Source: DATGUP01 sp035301265
GTDB taxonomy: Bacteria > Bacillota > Bacilli > Bacillales > Amphibacillaceae
NCBI GenBank assembly: GCA_035301265.1
Contig: DATGUP010000018.1
Coordinates: 47,685-111,684, forward strand
Reading direction: 5' to 3'
DNA: 64,000 nucleotides
A program made the translations under genes and the position numbers. Below, piece after piece: positions 1-8,196 of this stretch (the first letter of the stretch is position 1; each line of letters begins with the position of its first letter). Below the pieces are notes generated by a model. That model was given only the letters and a program-made list of their open reading frames with translations, had not been told where the DNA came from and ran no database searches.

Positions 1-509
1 AAATCAGCGGTGTAACCACATCTGATTTCTTACGCACAGCCATTAACGCACGTCGTGGTGAGGGGAATGAGATTTCTTTAATGAAATTCATTAAAGAAAT
101 GGATAGTGTTCTCGACGAGCTTGATGTTGATAAAAATATGGCACAACGCTATTTGAATGAAGGGTTTTCCGGCGGTGAGAAAAAACGGAACGAAATCGTT
201 CAACTAATGTTGCTTAAACCGGCCATTGCCATTTTGGATGAAGTTGACTCCGGTTTGGACATCGACGCATTGAAAGTCGTCTCTAAAGGCGTTAACAAGA
301 TGCGTAGCGACGATTTCGGCTGCTTGATGATTACACACTACCAGCGGTTATTAAACTATATTACACCGGATTATGTCCACGTTATGATGCAAGGGCGCAT
401 TGTTAAATCAGGCGGACCTGAATTAGCAGAACGCCTTGAGGCAGAAGGTTATGAGTGGATCAAAGAAGAACTCGGTATTGAAGATGAAACAGTTGGGCAG
501 AAAGCGTAA
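1..509 (+). CDS. sufC: SufC, Fe-S assembly ATPase (5' truncated by window edge)
   Basis: ABC-type ATPase of the SufBCD scaffold, which builds Fe-S clusters in the cytosol. The reading frame is open from base 3, and the residues before the first Met (ISGVTTSDFLRTAINARR) are typical SufC, so the gene begins outside the window. Visible motifs are the ABC signature FSGGEKKRNE, Walker B AIAILDEVDSGLD and the H-loop LMITHYQRLL. The Walker A region is missing because of the window edge. It is the first visible gene of a tight sufC-D-S-U-B operon; sufD starts 16 bases after its stop. The operon promoter is not in view. Confidence 0.97.
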   Translation, partial: ISGVTTSDFLRTAINARRGEGNEISLMKFIKEMDSVLDELDVDKNMAQRYLNEGFSGGEKKRNEIVQLMLLKPAIAILDEVDSGLDIDALKVVSKGVNKMRSDDFGCLMITHYQRLLNYITPDYVHVMMQGRIVKSGGPELAERLEAEGYEWIKEELGIEDETVGQKA

Positions 510-525
510 AAACAGGAGGGGTAAC

Positions 526-1833
526 ATGACTGTTGAGACAAAACGTCTATACGATAAAGATTATATCGAACAGTTTTCACAGGAGCGATATGAGCCCGAA
601 TGGATGAAATCATTACGCCTTCATGCTCTGGAACAAGTAGATGTGCTTGAATTGCCAACCCCTGATAAAACGAATATCGGGAAGTGGAATTTCAGCCGTT
701 TCAAACATACTGCCCAGGGCGAGACGATTTCATCTTTAGAGGCACTTCCTGAGAAATTGAAAGATTTCATTGATTTGGAAAACATTCCAGAAAACGTGCT
801 CATTCAACGCAATCAGTCGGTTGCTTACAGTACATTAAGCAAAGAGTTGAAAGATAAAGGCGTCATTTTCACGGATATTTTCACTGCGCTCAGAGAACAT
901 GAAGACCTCGTGAAGCGTTACTACATGAAAGATGCTGTCTCCGTAGATGAGCACCGTTTAACCGCATTGCATGCAGCATTGATGAACGGCGGTATCTTCG
1001 TATATGTACCTAAGAATGTTCAAATAGAAGAGCCGCTGCAGACGATTTACTGGCAGGAAGATCCGGAAGTGGCCCTTTTCAACCATGTTCTCGTCGTCGC
1101 TGAAGAAAGCAGCTCGCTAACCTATGTTGAAAACTATATATCCCATAACGATGAGCAGGAAACAGTGGCCAATGTGATCACTGAAGTCATTGCTCAAAAC
1201 AATGCGTACATTTCGTTTGGTGCCGTTGACAACTTTGCTGCCGGTACAACGACATACATGAACCGTCGCGGCGTCGCTTATCGCGATGCGACCATTGATT
1301 GGGCCTTCGGGCAAATGAATGACGGAAACACTGTGTTTGAAAACGAAACCCATTTAATTGGCGACAACTCATCGACACATCCCAAAACGGTGTCCGTTGG
1401 TCGCGGAAGACAGATCGAGAATTTCACTGCTCGCACAGTGCACCATGGCAAGGATACAGAATCCTTTATTCTCCAGCACGGAGTCATGAGGGATAAAGCA
1501 ACCGCGATTTTCAATGCCATTGGAAAAATTGAAAATGCAGCAACGCGCTCAAATGCAGAACAAGAATCCCGTGTGTTAATGTTAAGCGATAAAGCACGTG
1601 GCGATGCCAACCCAATTCTTCTAATCGATGAAAATGACGTAACCGCAGGGCATGCAGCATCGGTCGGCCGAATCGATCCACTACAGCTCTATTACTTGAT
1701 GAGTCGGGGTATTACACGAGAGGAAGCTGAAAATCTGATTATATTCGGTTTCCTTGAGCCAGTCGTCGATCAATTGCCGATCCCTTCGGTACAGAAACAG
1801 TTGCGACAAGTCATTGAAAGGAAAGTCAACTAA
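526..1833 (+). CDS. sufD: SufD, Fe-S cluster assembly scaffold subunit
   Basis: SufD forms the SufBCD scaffold with SufB and the SufC ATPase. The 435-residue protein has the SufB/SufD beta-helix core and the family C-terminal region (YYLMSRGITREEAENLIIFGF). The frame is open further upstream into sufC, but the ATG at 526 is chosen because AGGAGGGG lies just before it and MTVETKRLYDKDY matches the usual N-terminus. Its TAA overlaps the ATG of sufS by one base, which implies translational coupling. Confidence 0.97.
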   Translation: MTVETKRLYDKDYIEQFSQERYEPEWMKSLRLHALEQVDVLELPTPDKTNIGKWNFSRFKHTAQGETISSLEALPEKLKDFIDLENIPENVLIQRNQSVAYSTLSKELKDKGVIFTDIFTALREHEDLVKRYYMKDAVSVDEHRLTALHAALMNGGIFVYVPKNVQIEEPLQTIYWQEDPEVALFNHVLVVAEESSSLTYVENYISHNDEQETVANVITEVIAQNNAYISFGAVDNFAAGTTTYMNRRGVAYRDATIDWAFGQMNDGNTVFENETHLIGDNSSTHPKTVSVGRGRQIENFTARTVHHGKDTESFILQHGVMRDKATAIFNAIGKIENAATRSNAEQESRVLMLSDKARGDANPILLIDENDVTAGHAASVGRIDPLQLYYLMSRGITREEAENLIIFGFLEPVVDQLPIPSVQKQLRQVIERKVN

Positions 1834-3053
1834 TGGATGTGCAAGCCATTAAACGTGAGTTTCCGATTTTGGATCAGGAAATTAATGGGCACCCGTTGGT
1901 TTATTTGGACTCCTCAGCAACGGCGCAAAAACCTGTGTCGGTTATCGAGACAGTCAATCGCTACTATCGGGAGGATAACTCTAATGTGCACCGCGGCGTG
2001 CATACGCTAGGAAGCAGGGCAACGGATCAGTATGAAGATGCTCGTGAAAAAGTGCGGCGCTTTATAAATGCTGACAGTACGGCAGAAATTATCTTCACCC
2101 GTGGTACAACGACATCGATCAACATGGTTGCACATAGTTATGGAAGAGAAAACTTAGCGCAAGGGGATGAAATTGTCCTCACACCAATGGAGCATCATAG
2201 CAATATCATCCCCTGGCAACAGGTCGCTAAAGCAACCGGTGCTAAACTGAAGTACATTCCAATGCAATCCGATGGCACAATTACGCTTGCCGATGTACAA
2301 AAGACCGTTACGGCCGCCACAAAAGTGGTAGCCATTTCCCATGTATCGAATGTTCTCGGCACCATTAATCCAGTCAAGGATATTGCCAACATCGCTCATG
2401 ACAACGGCGCCATTCTCCTCGTTGACGGAGCCCAGGGTGCTCCGCATATCCCAGTGGACGTTAAGGATATGGATTGCGATTTCTATACGTTTTCCGGACA
2501 TAAAATGTGCGGACCGACGGGAATCGGTGTTTTGTATGGTAAACGCGAGCTTCTAGAAACGATGGAACCGGTGGAATTTGGCGGTGAAATGATCGATTTT
2601 GTCGATCTGTATGATGCCACATGGAAAGAGCTGCCTTGGAAGTTTGAAGGGGGCACACCGGTTATCGCTGGAGCGATTGGTTTAGGAGCAGCCATCGACT
2701 TTTTAAACGAGATCGGCATGGACGCTATTTTTAAACACGGCAAGCACTTAGCTGCTTATGCCATGGAAAAACTGAGTGATATTGACGAATTAGCAATCTA
2801 TGGTCCAAAAGAGCGAGCAGCACTTGTAACATTTAACCTTGGCGAAATCCACCCTCACGATGTTGCAACGGTTCTTGATGCGGAAGGAATTGCTGTTCGA
2901 GCAGGCCACCACTGTGCTCAGCCGCTCATGAAGTGGCTGGGCGTTACGGCAACCGCTCGCGCTAGTTTTTACCTGTACAATACAGAAGAGGATATTGACC
3001 GTCTTGTTGCTGGACTCTTGAAAACGAAGGAGTTTTTCGGTCATGTCATTTAA
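1833..3053 (+). CDS. sufS: SufS, cysteine desulfurase
   Basis: PLP-dependent group II cysteine desulfurase that takes sulfur from L-cysteine as a persulfide and passes it to SufU. The 406-residue length is normal. The PLP lysine lies in FSGHKMCGPTG, and the catalytic cysteine is in RAGHHCAQPL near residue 360. The ATG shares a base with the sufD stop codon (TAATG), and the 3' end overlaps sufU by 11 bases. The SufS-SufU pairing is the usual Gram-positive arrangement. Confidence 0.98.
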   Translation: MDVQAIKREFPILDQEINGHPLVYLDSSATAQKPVSVIETVNRYYREDNSNVHRGVHTLGSRATDQYEDAREKVRRFINADSTAEIIFTRGTTTSINMVAHSYGRENLAQGDEIVLTPMEHHSNIIPWQQVAKATGAKLKYIPMQSDGTITLADVQKTVTAATKVVAISHVSNVLGTINPVKDIANIAHDNGAILLVDGAQGAPHIPVDVKDMDCDFYTFSGHKMCGPTGIGVLYGKRELLETMEPVEFGGEMIDFVDLYDATWKELPWKFEGGTPVIAGAIGLGAAIDFLNEIGMDAIFKHGKHLAAYAMEKLSDIDELAIYGPKERAALVTFNLGEIHPHDVATVLDAEGIAVRAGHHCAQPLMKWLGVTATARASFYLYNTEEDIDRLVAGLLKTKEFFGHVI

Positions 3054-3477
3054 CAATCTCGATACATTATACAGACAAGTGATCCTCGATCATTATAAAA
3101 ATCCGCGCAACCGTGGCGCTCTCGAAGGAGATGCGTTAACGGTTGACATGAACAACCCGACGTGCGGAGACCGCATCCAACTGCAGCTGCAGATCAACGA
3201 TGATATCGTCCAGGACGCCAAGTTCACAGGTGAAGGATGTTCGATCAGTATGGCATCGGCATCGATGATGACCGAAGCCATCAAAGGGAAAACAATTGAC
3301 GAGGCATTGCGCATGTCGCAATTATTTTCGGATATGATGCTTGGAAAAGATGTGGATACGGATGCTTTCGACCTGGATGATATCGAAGCCTTACAAGGGG
3401 TCTCCCAATTTCCGGCGCGGATCAAATGTGCCACATTGGCATGGAAGGCGATGGAAAAAGGCGTTCATGAAGAATAG
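3043..3477 (+). CDS. sufU: SufU, zinc-dependent sulfur transfer partner of SufS
   Basis: IscU-fold protein that in Bacilli accepts persulfide sulfur from SufS. Its 144 residues hold the three conserved cysteines in NPTCGDR, GEGCSISMASASMM and RIKCATLAW, plus the Asp of CGD, which together form the zinc site. The start lies inside the end of sufS; the SD-like AAGGAG is within sufS coding sequence. A 69-base gap follows before sufB. Confidence 0.97.
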   Translation: MSFNNLDTLYRQVILDHYKNPRNRGALEGDALTVDMNNPTCGDRIQLQLQINDDIVQDAKFTGEGCSISMASASMMTEAIKGKTIDEALRMSQLFSDMMLGKDVDTDAFDLDDIEALQGVSQFPARIKCATLAWKAMEKGVHEE

Positions 3478-3546
3478 ACAGTGTTTTGCGGTCTATTTGA
3501 AATTTGGTGCGAAAGAATACATAATACCTATAAGGAGGTTTTATTG

Positions 3547-4944
3547 ATGGCGAAAGAGTTACCAGATATGGAAGAATATAAATATGGTTTCCGTTCCAAA
3601 GACGTTTCTGTCTTTCGTACGGAACGAGGCTTGACACGTCAAGTCGTTGAAGAAATTTCCCGGCAAAAAAATGAACCTGAGTGGATGCTGGAACGCCGTC
3701 TAAAAGCATTGGACATTTTTTACAGCAAACCGATGCCTCAATGGGGCGGTGATCTGTCCGAATTGGACTTTGATGAGATTGTTTACTATGTCAAACCGTC
3801 CGAAGCCCAAGGAAGAACATGGGATGAAGTTCCTGAAGAGATCAAGGAAACGTTTGATAAACTCGGTATCCCGGAGGCGGAACAAAAATATCTAGCCGGA
3901 GTTTCAGCCCAATACGAATCTGAAGTTGTTTATCAAAGCCTTGAAGAAGATTTAGAAAAAATGGGCATTATTTTCAAAGATACAGATACAGCCCTTCAAG
4001 AACATGAAGATCTGTTCAAAGAATACTTTGGAAAAGTAGTTCCAGCATCTGATAATAAATTTGCCGCATTAAACACAGCTGTCTGGTCAGGGGGATCATT
4101 TATCTATGTGCCAAAAGGTGTCCATGCAACCTCCCCATTGCAAGCCTATTTCCGGATCAATTCGGAAAATATGGGCCAGTTTGAACGGACGCTCATCATT
4201 GTTGATGAAGGAGCATCGGTCCATTACGTTGAAGGGTGTACAGCACCGATTTATACGACCAATTCACTGCATAGTGCCGTCGTGGAAATCTTTGTTAAAA
4301 AAGATGGCTATTGCCGATATACAACAATCCAAAACTGGGCCCATAACGTTTATAATTTAGTAACTAAACGTGCCACATGTGACGAAAATGCCACGATGGA
4401 ATGGATCGACGGTAACATGGGCTCCAAAATAACGATGAAATACCCGTCTATCCTGTTGCGCGGCGAAGGATCGCGAGGGAATACGATCTCCGTTGCTTTA
4501 GCCAGCAAAGGGCAGCACCAGGACGCCGGTGCCAAAATGTATCATTTGGCTCCAAATACATCGTCATCCATTGTCTCTAAATCCATTTCTCAAAACGGCG
4601 GCAAGGTGTCCTACCGGGGTATTGTGCATTTCGGTCGGAAAGCAGAAAACGCCCGCGCCAACATCGAGTGCGATACATTGATTATGGACAATATATCTAC
4701 ATCGGATACAATCCCGTATAATGAAATCTACAATGACAACATTTCACTCGAACACGAAGCAAAAGTATCCAAAGTCTCCGAAGAACAACTATTTTATCTA
4801 ATGAGCAGAGGGCTAGAAGAACAAGAAGCAACAGATATGATCGTCATGGGCTTCATCGAGCCGTTTACAAAAGAGTTGCCAATGGAATATGCCGTTGAGA
4901 TGAACCGTCTGATTAAACACGAGATGGAAGGCTCTATCGGTTAA
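3547..4944 (+). CDS. sufB: SufB, Fe-S cluster assembly scaffold
   Basis: Main scaffold subunit of the SufBCD complex. The protein is 465 residues and highly typical of the family (IDGNMGSKITMKYPS and LLRGEGSRGNT are visible). The frame is open upstream to 3481, but AAGGAGGT at 3532-3539 places the start at the ATG at 3547 (MAKELPDMEEYKYGF). It is the last gene of the operon and is followed by a strong terminator. Confidence 0.98.
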   Translation: MAKELPDMEEYKYGFRSKDVSVFRTERGLTRQVVEEISRQKNEPEWMLERRLKALDIFYSKPMPQWGGDLSELDFDEIVYYVKPSEAQGRTWDEVPEEIKETFDKLGIPEAEQKYLAGVSAQYESEVVYQSLEEDLEKMGIIFKDTDTALQEHEDLFKEYFGKVVPASDNKFAALNTAVWSGGSFIYVPKGVHATSPLQAYFRINSENMGQFERTLIIVDEGASVHYVEGCTAPIYTTNSLHSAVVEIFVKKDGYCRYTTIQNWAHNVYNLVTKRATCDENATMEWIDGNMGSKITMKYPSILLRGEGSRGNTISVALASKGQHQDAGAKMYHLAPNTSSSIVSKSISQNGGKVSYRGIVHFGRKAENARANIECDTLIMDNISTSDTIPYNEIYNDNISLEHEAKVSKVSEEQLFYLMSRGLEEQEATDMIVMGFIEPFTKELPMEYAVEMNRLIKHEMEGSIG

Positions 4945-4969
4945 TCTTGATATGATGCAAAAAAGAAGA

Positions 4970-5028
4970 AAGAACCCACCTCAGGTAGGTACTGCTTTAG
5001 TACCGCACCTTATGGCGGGTTCTTTTTT
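4970..5028 (+). terminator. suf operon terminator
   Basis: Outer stem AGAACCC (4971-4977) pairs with GGGTTCT (5017-5023) and runs into a T-tract. A second, inner stem (AGGT..GGTAC with GTACC..ACCT) gives a branched hairpin. Confidence 0.85.
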
Positions 5029-5429
5029 AATGATTTTTATTTATTTGCGGTTGTGTTAATAGATAATACGGCTTGCGAACGATTGAAAAGATGTTTGCTT
5101 GGTCTACATTCACGATTGTGTTACGCTAGAAAACAGTCCAGATGAGCGATGATTGTAGGATTTTCCTATGTTTACGTTTGTTGTCAGAGTCGGTATCGGT
5201 AGGGCAAAGCAGTAATGGTTGCCGATGGCTGGGGCGCGTGGTTATACCGCAACAGCTATGTATTTTGTCAGCGCGATAAAATTCGATATGTGTGTGATTT
5301 ATGATGTTGCTTGCGAGGATCGATCGCGAAAACTAAGTCGGTCAACGTTTAAGAGGGACGGGGGATAAATGATTTGTTTTCATCGGCTCGTGCCTTATTT
5401 TTGCAGGATTGTCTTAAGGAGTTGGCAAC
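5029..5429. other. Intergenic region without recognised gene
   Basis: About 400 bases between the suf terminator and yunD. I see no coding frame of useful length and no recognisable RNA motif. The final bases (TTAAGGAGTT) carry the SD of yunD, and the yunD promoter presumably lies here, but no clean -35/-10 pair stands out. Confidence 0.6.
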
Positions 5430-6839
5430 ATGAAGGAGAAGATTTATTTTTACTATACAAACGATTTACATAGCCATTTTAACTATTGGCCGCAAATTGT
5501 ACGCTTTCTTAAAGATGCAAAGGCTGCGAAAAAAGCGGATAATGAGTCATGTTGGATCGTTGATATCGGTGATCATATCGACCGGGTTCATCCCATTGCC
5601 GAAGCGTTTATGGGAAAAGCGAACGTCCAATTATTGAATGAAGCAGGTTATCATTTTGCTACCATCGGAAATAATGAAGGAATTACGATGGATCATCGCG
5701 ATTTATACCATTTATATGATGACGCATCGTTCGAGGTAGTTTGTGCAAACTTGCACAATATGAAAGGTGCAAAACCTGACTGGCTCCAAGCAACGGCTTC
5801 AGTGACGTCAACCCATGGTGTGAATATAGGTATTATTGGCTTAACAGCACCGTTCAACGCATATTATGAGCTGCTCGATTGGCATGCTTCACCGCCGTAT
5901 CAAGCCTTGGAAAACCATATTGGTCCGTTGAAAAAGGAGTCAGACATTATCATTCTTCTGTCGCATTTAGGTATTAACGAAGATCAAGAAATCGCGCGGC
6001 TTTTTCCGGATATAGATGTGATTATTGGTGGCCATACACACCATTTGTTACGTCGCGGGGAATATGTTAATCAGACAGTGATTACGGCTGCAGGTAAACA
6101 TGGCAGCCATGTCGGAGAAGTCATTCTTACGTGGGATCACGCACGTAACAAGCTTATCCATAAAGAAGCTTATACAACGAATATCACCCATCTGAAAAAG
6201 GATGCGCAAACTGAACGAACGTTGTATAAACTACGCGAGCGAGCCGATAAACGTCTTGACCAACCGTTTATCTATAGTAAAACACCGCTGTCCGTTAAAT
6301 GGTTTGCATCAACGCCGCTTATGCAAGCTTTTACGGATACCTTAAAAGAGTGGACAAAAGCCGATTGCGCTATGTTGAATGCTGGATTGCTCATGGAGTC
6401 GTTTTCAGCTGGAAATATTACGTATGGTGATATTCATCGAATTTGTCCGCACCCGATCAATCCGTGCGTCGTGACACTCAATGGCGATGAATTATTAGAA
6501 GTGATTCGTGTATCACTGACAAAAGAGTTTATGCAGCAACAGTTAAAAGGGTTTGGTTTTCGAGGTGAAGTGATCGGTCGCATGGTTTTCTCGGGATTGA
6601 AAATCGAAACGAAACAGCATCCAGATGGTAGCGAGTATGTAATACAGGCGTATTTGGCGGATAAACCAGTTCTTTCGGAAAATATATACCGTGTGGCAAC
6701 GGCGGATACATTCACGTTTGGCCGGCTTCTTCCGGAAATTGCTAAAGCGAAATCGAAAACGTATTTTTTGCCTGAATTTTTACGGGATATACTAGCTCAC
6801 ACATTGAAGCATAAGTTTGCCAATCCAAGTCAATCGTGA
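5430..6839 (+). CDS. yunD: YunD-like metallophosphoesterase / 5'-nucleotidase family
   Basis: Two-domain UDP-sugar hydrolase/5'-nucleotidase family protein of 469 residues. The N-terminal calcineurin-like metallophosphatase domain shows DLHSHF, VDIGDHIDR, ATIGNNEG, LLSHLG and IIGGHTHHLL, the usual metal-ligand blocks. The GNHE motif reads GNNEG here, as I recall is usual in the YunD subgroup. The C-terminal 5'-nucleotidase domain begins near residue 300. There is no signal peptide, so it is probably cytosolic. The substrate is unknown. Its position beside suf and yunC matches B. subtilis. Confidence 0.88.
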   Translation: MKEKIYFYYTNDLHSHFNYWPQIVRFLKDAKAAKKADNESCWIVDIGDHIDRVHPIAEAFMGKANVQLLNEAGYHFATIGNNEGITMDHRDLYHLYDDASFEVVCANLHNMKGAKPDWLQATASVTSTHGVNIGIIGLTAPFNAYYELLDWHASPPYQALENHIGPLKKESDIIILLSHLGINEDQEIARLFPDIDVIIGGHTHHLLRRGEYVNQTVITAAGKHGSHVGEVILTWDHARNKLIHKEAYTTNITHLKKDAQTERTLYKLRERADKRLDQPFIYSKTPLSVKWFASTPLMQAFTDTLKEWTKADCAMLNAGLLMESFSAGNITYGDIHRICPHPINPCVVTLNGDELLEVIRVSLTKEFMQQQLKGFGFRGEVIGRMVFSGLKIETKQHPDGSEYVIQAYLADKPVLSENIYRVATADTFTFGRLLPEIAKAKSKTYFLPEFLRDILAHTLKHKFANPSQS

Positions 6840-6840
6840 C

Positions 6841-6893
6841 AGATAGCCCCCTTCTTGCATAAACTATTGCATATCGCATGAAGGGGGCTATCT
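6841..6893 (+). promoter_or_regulatory. Hairpin sequestering the yunC ribosome binding site
   Basis: A perfect 14-base inverted repeat, AGATAGCCCCCTTC at 6841-6854 and its complement at 6880-6893. The AGGGGG that must serve as SD for yunC (ATG at 6896) lies inside the 3' arm. No T-tract follows, so a simple terminator is less likely than a structure acting on translation of yunC or on mRNA stability. Confidence 0.7.
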
Positions 6894-6895
6894 AG

Positions 6896-7198
6896 ATGAT
6901 CACGGTCAATCCACTGGAAATTGAGGGAATGACGTTTACATCCATTTGTGTTGAACTTCCGAAAACCAATTTACTCGTTATTACAAATGACATTGGCTAC
7001 ATTATGTGCGGAGCCCTTGATGTTGAAGTTTTAAATAATGTTTTAGCGGAGCGACAGGTAATCGCCGGTCGTGCACTCGGAGTGAAGACGATCGAGGCAT
7101 TGCTGGATGCACCGCTTGAGAAAGTGACTGAATCATCAAGGGATTTTGGTTGGATGGAAGGAATGACAGTCAGAGACGCTTTACTGCGGATTGCTTAG
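6896..7198 (+). CDS. yunC: YunC, DUF1805 family protein
   Basis: A 100-residue protein of the YunC/DUF1805 family, recognised by YIMCGALDVEVLNN, AGRALGVKTIEALLDAPLE and the C-terminal GMTVRDALLRIA. Its biochemical role is unknown to me. It lies between yunD and yunB as in B. subtilis. The SD sits inside a stable hairpin (6841-6893), which should restrict initiation. Confidence 0.88.
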   Translation: MITVNPLEIEGMTFTSICVELPKTNLLVITNDIGYIMCGALDVEVLNNVLAERQVIAGRALGVKTIEALLDAPLEKVTESSRDFGWMEGMTVRDALLRIA

Positions 7199-7222
7199 CA
7201 TCGAGTTAGACATTTTTCTTCT

Positions 7223-7262
7223 AACCCTCTTGGAACAGGCATAACATGATTTCAAGGGGGTT
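7223..7262 (+). promoter_or_regulatory. Hairpin covering the yunB ribosome binding site, possible yunC terminator
   Basis: AACCCTCTTGGAA (7223-7235) can pair over 13 positions, two of them G-U, with TTTCAAGGGGGTT (7250-7262). The SD of yunB (AAGGGGG, 7254-7260) is in the 3' arm. A short TTTT follows, so it could also end yunC transcription. Confidence 0.6.
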
Positions 7263-7268
7263 TTACTG

Positions 7269-8045
7269 TTGCGACACCGAATTAGATTCAAATCCAAACG
7301 AACACCTCCTCCACCAAAACGGATTTTTGTCATCACATTGATTTTATTTATCGCGATGGTATACATCAGTATAAAAATTATTGGAGAAGGTATTGAGCCG
7401 ACGTTAATGGATGTCGCTAATGAAAAAACAACAGAATTTGCAACAAGAGCGATTAATACGGCGGTGCGTTTTGTTGAAGATTACGATTTCGAGGATGTGT
7501 CGCATATTACATATAATGATGAGGGCAATGTTTCCAGGTTAAGTTGGGATTCATCAGTCATCAGTGAAATCAATCGAGTAGCGACTGATCGTGTAGAAGA
7601 ATTTTTCTACAGTATGAATCGTGGGGAAATGCCTGATTATGATGAACGCCTTGAAGAACCGATAGAATTTGGTGAAGGGGCAGAAGATTTATCTGCGAAA
7701 GATCCAACCGTTGTGGAAATTCCAATCGGTCAGGCGACTGGAAACACCATTCTCGCTAACCTTGGGCCAAAAGTGCCAGTCAATATGGAATTAATTGGTA
7801 GTGTCCACACTGATGTTATTCGCGAAAGTACCCCACTTGGCATTAACGGGACGTTTTACAGCATCTATTTGCTTGTAGAGGTTGATGTACAAATAATCAT
7901 TCCGTTTTCTACGGACATATCAACGGTTCAGACAACGATCGATATCGATTCAGGAGTTATTACTGGGGAAGTTCCTGATTTTTATAGCGATGGTAACAAC
8001 GATCCATCCATATCGGTTCCGAAAGATGACATTCAAGACGAATGA
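7269..8045 (+). CDS. yunB: YunB, sporulation protein
   Basis: Sporulation protein YunB family, 258 residues, beginning at a TTG eight bases after AAGGGGG. A basic N-terminus with PPPPKR is followed by one membrane segment at about residues 17-37; the rest is acidic and predicted to be extracytoplasmic. Family members are known from B. subtilis as sporulation genes; the molecular role is not established. Typical family text is IGQATGNTILANLGPKVPV. Confidence 0.85.
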   Translation: MRHRIRFKSKRTPPPPKRIFVITLILFIAMVYISIKIIGEGIEPTLMDVANEKTTEFATRAINTAVRFVEDYDFEDVSHITYNDEGNVSRLSWDSSVISEINRVATDRVEEFFYSMNRGEMPDYDERLEEPIEFGEGAEDLSAKDPTVVEIPIGQATGNTILANLGPKVPVNMELIGSVHTDVIRESTPLGINGTFYSIYLLVEVDVQIIIPFSTDISTVQTTIDIDSGVITGEVPDFYSDGNNDPSISVPKDDIQDE

Positions 8046-8079
8046 CGTTTTAAAATGGAGGCATAAACGTTAATTGACT

Positions 8080-8108
8080 TTGACATAGTCGAAAAGTACC
8101 GTTATAAT
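8080..8108 (+). promoter_or_regulatory. Consensus sigma-A promoter for the NSS transporter
   Basis: TTGACA (8080-8085), a 17-base spacer and TATAAT (8103-8108). Both hexamers are perfect. It lies about 90 bases before the transporter start. Confidence 0.85.
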
Positions 8109-8196
8109 ACAATCATAAATATCTGAAAAAATAAAAGATTGGAATTAACCCTAAAATAAAGTATGAATGATTGAGGGGAAAATAGGAGGCCTGAAT

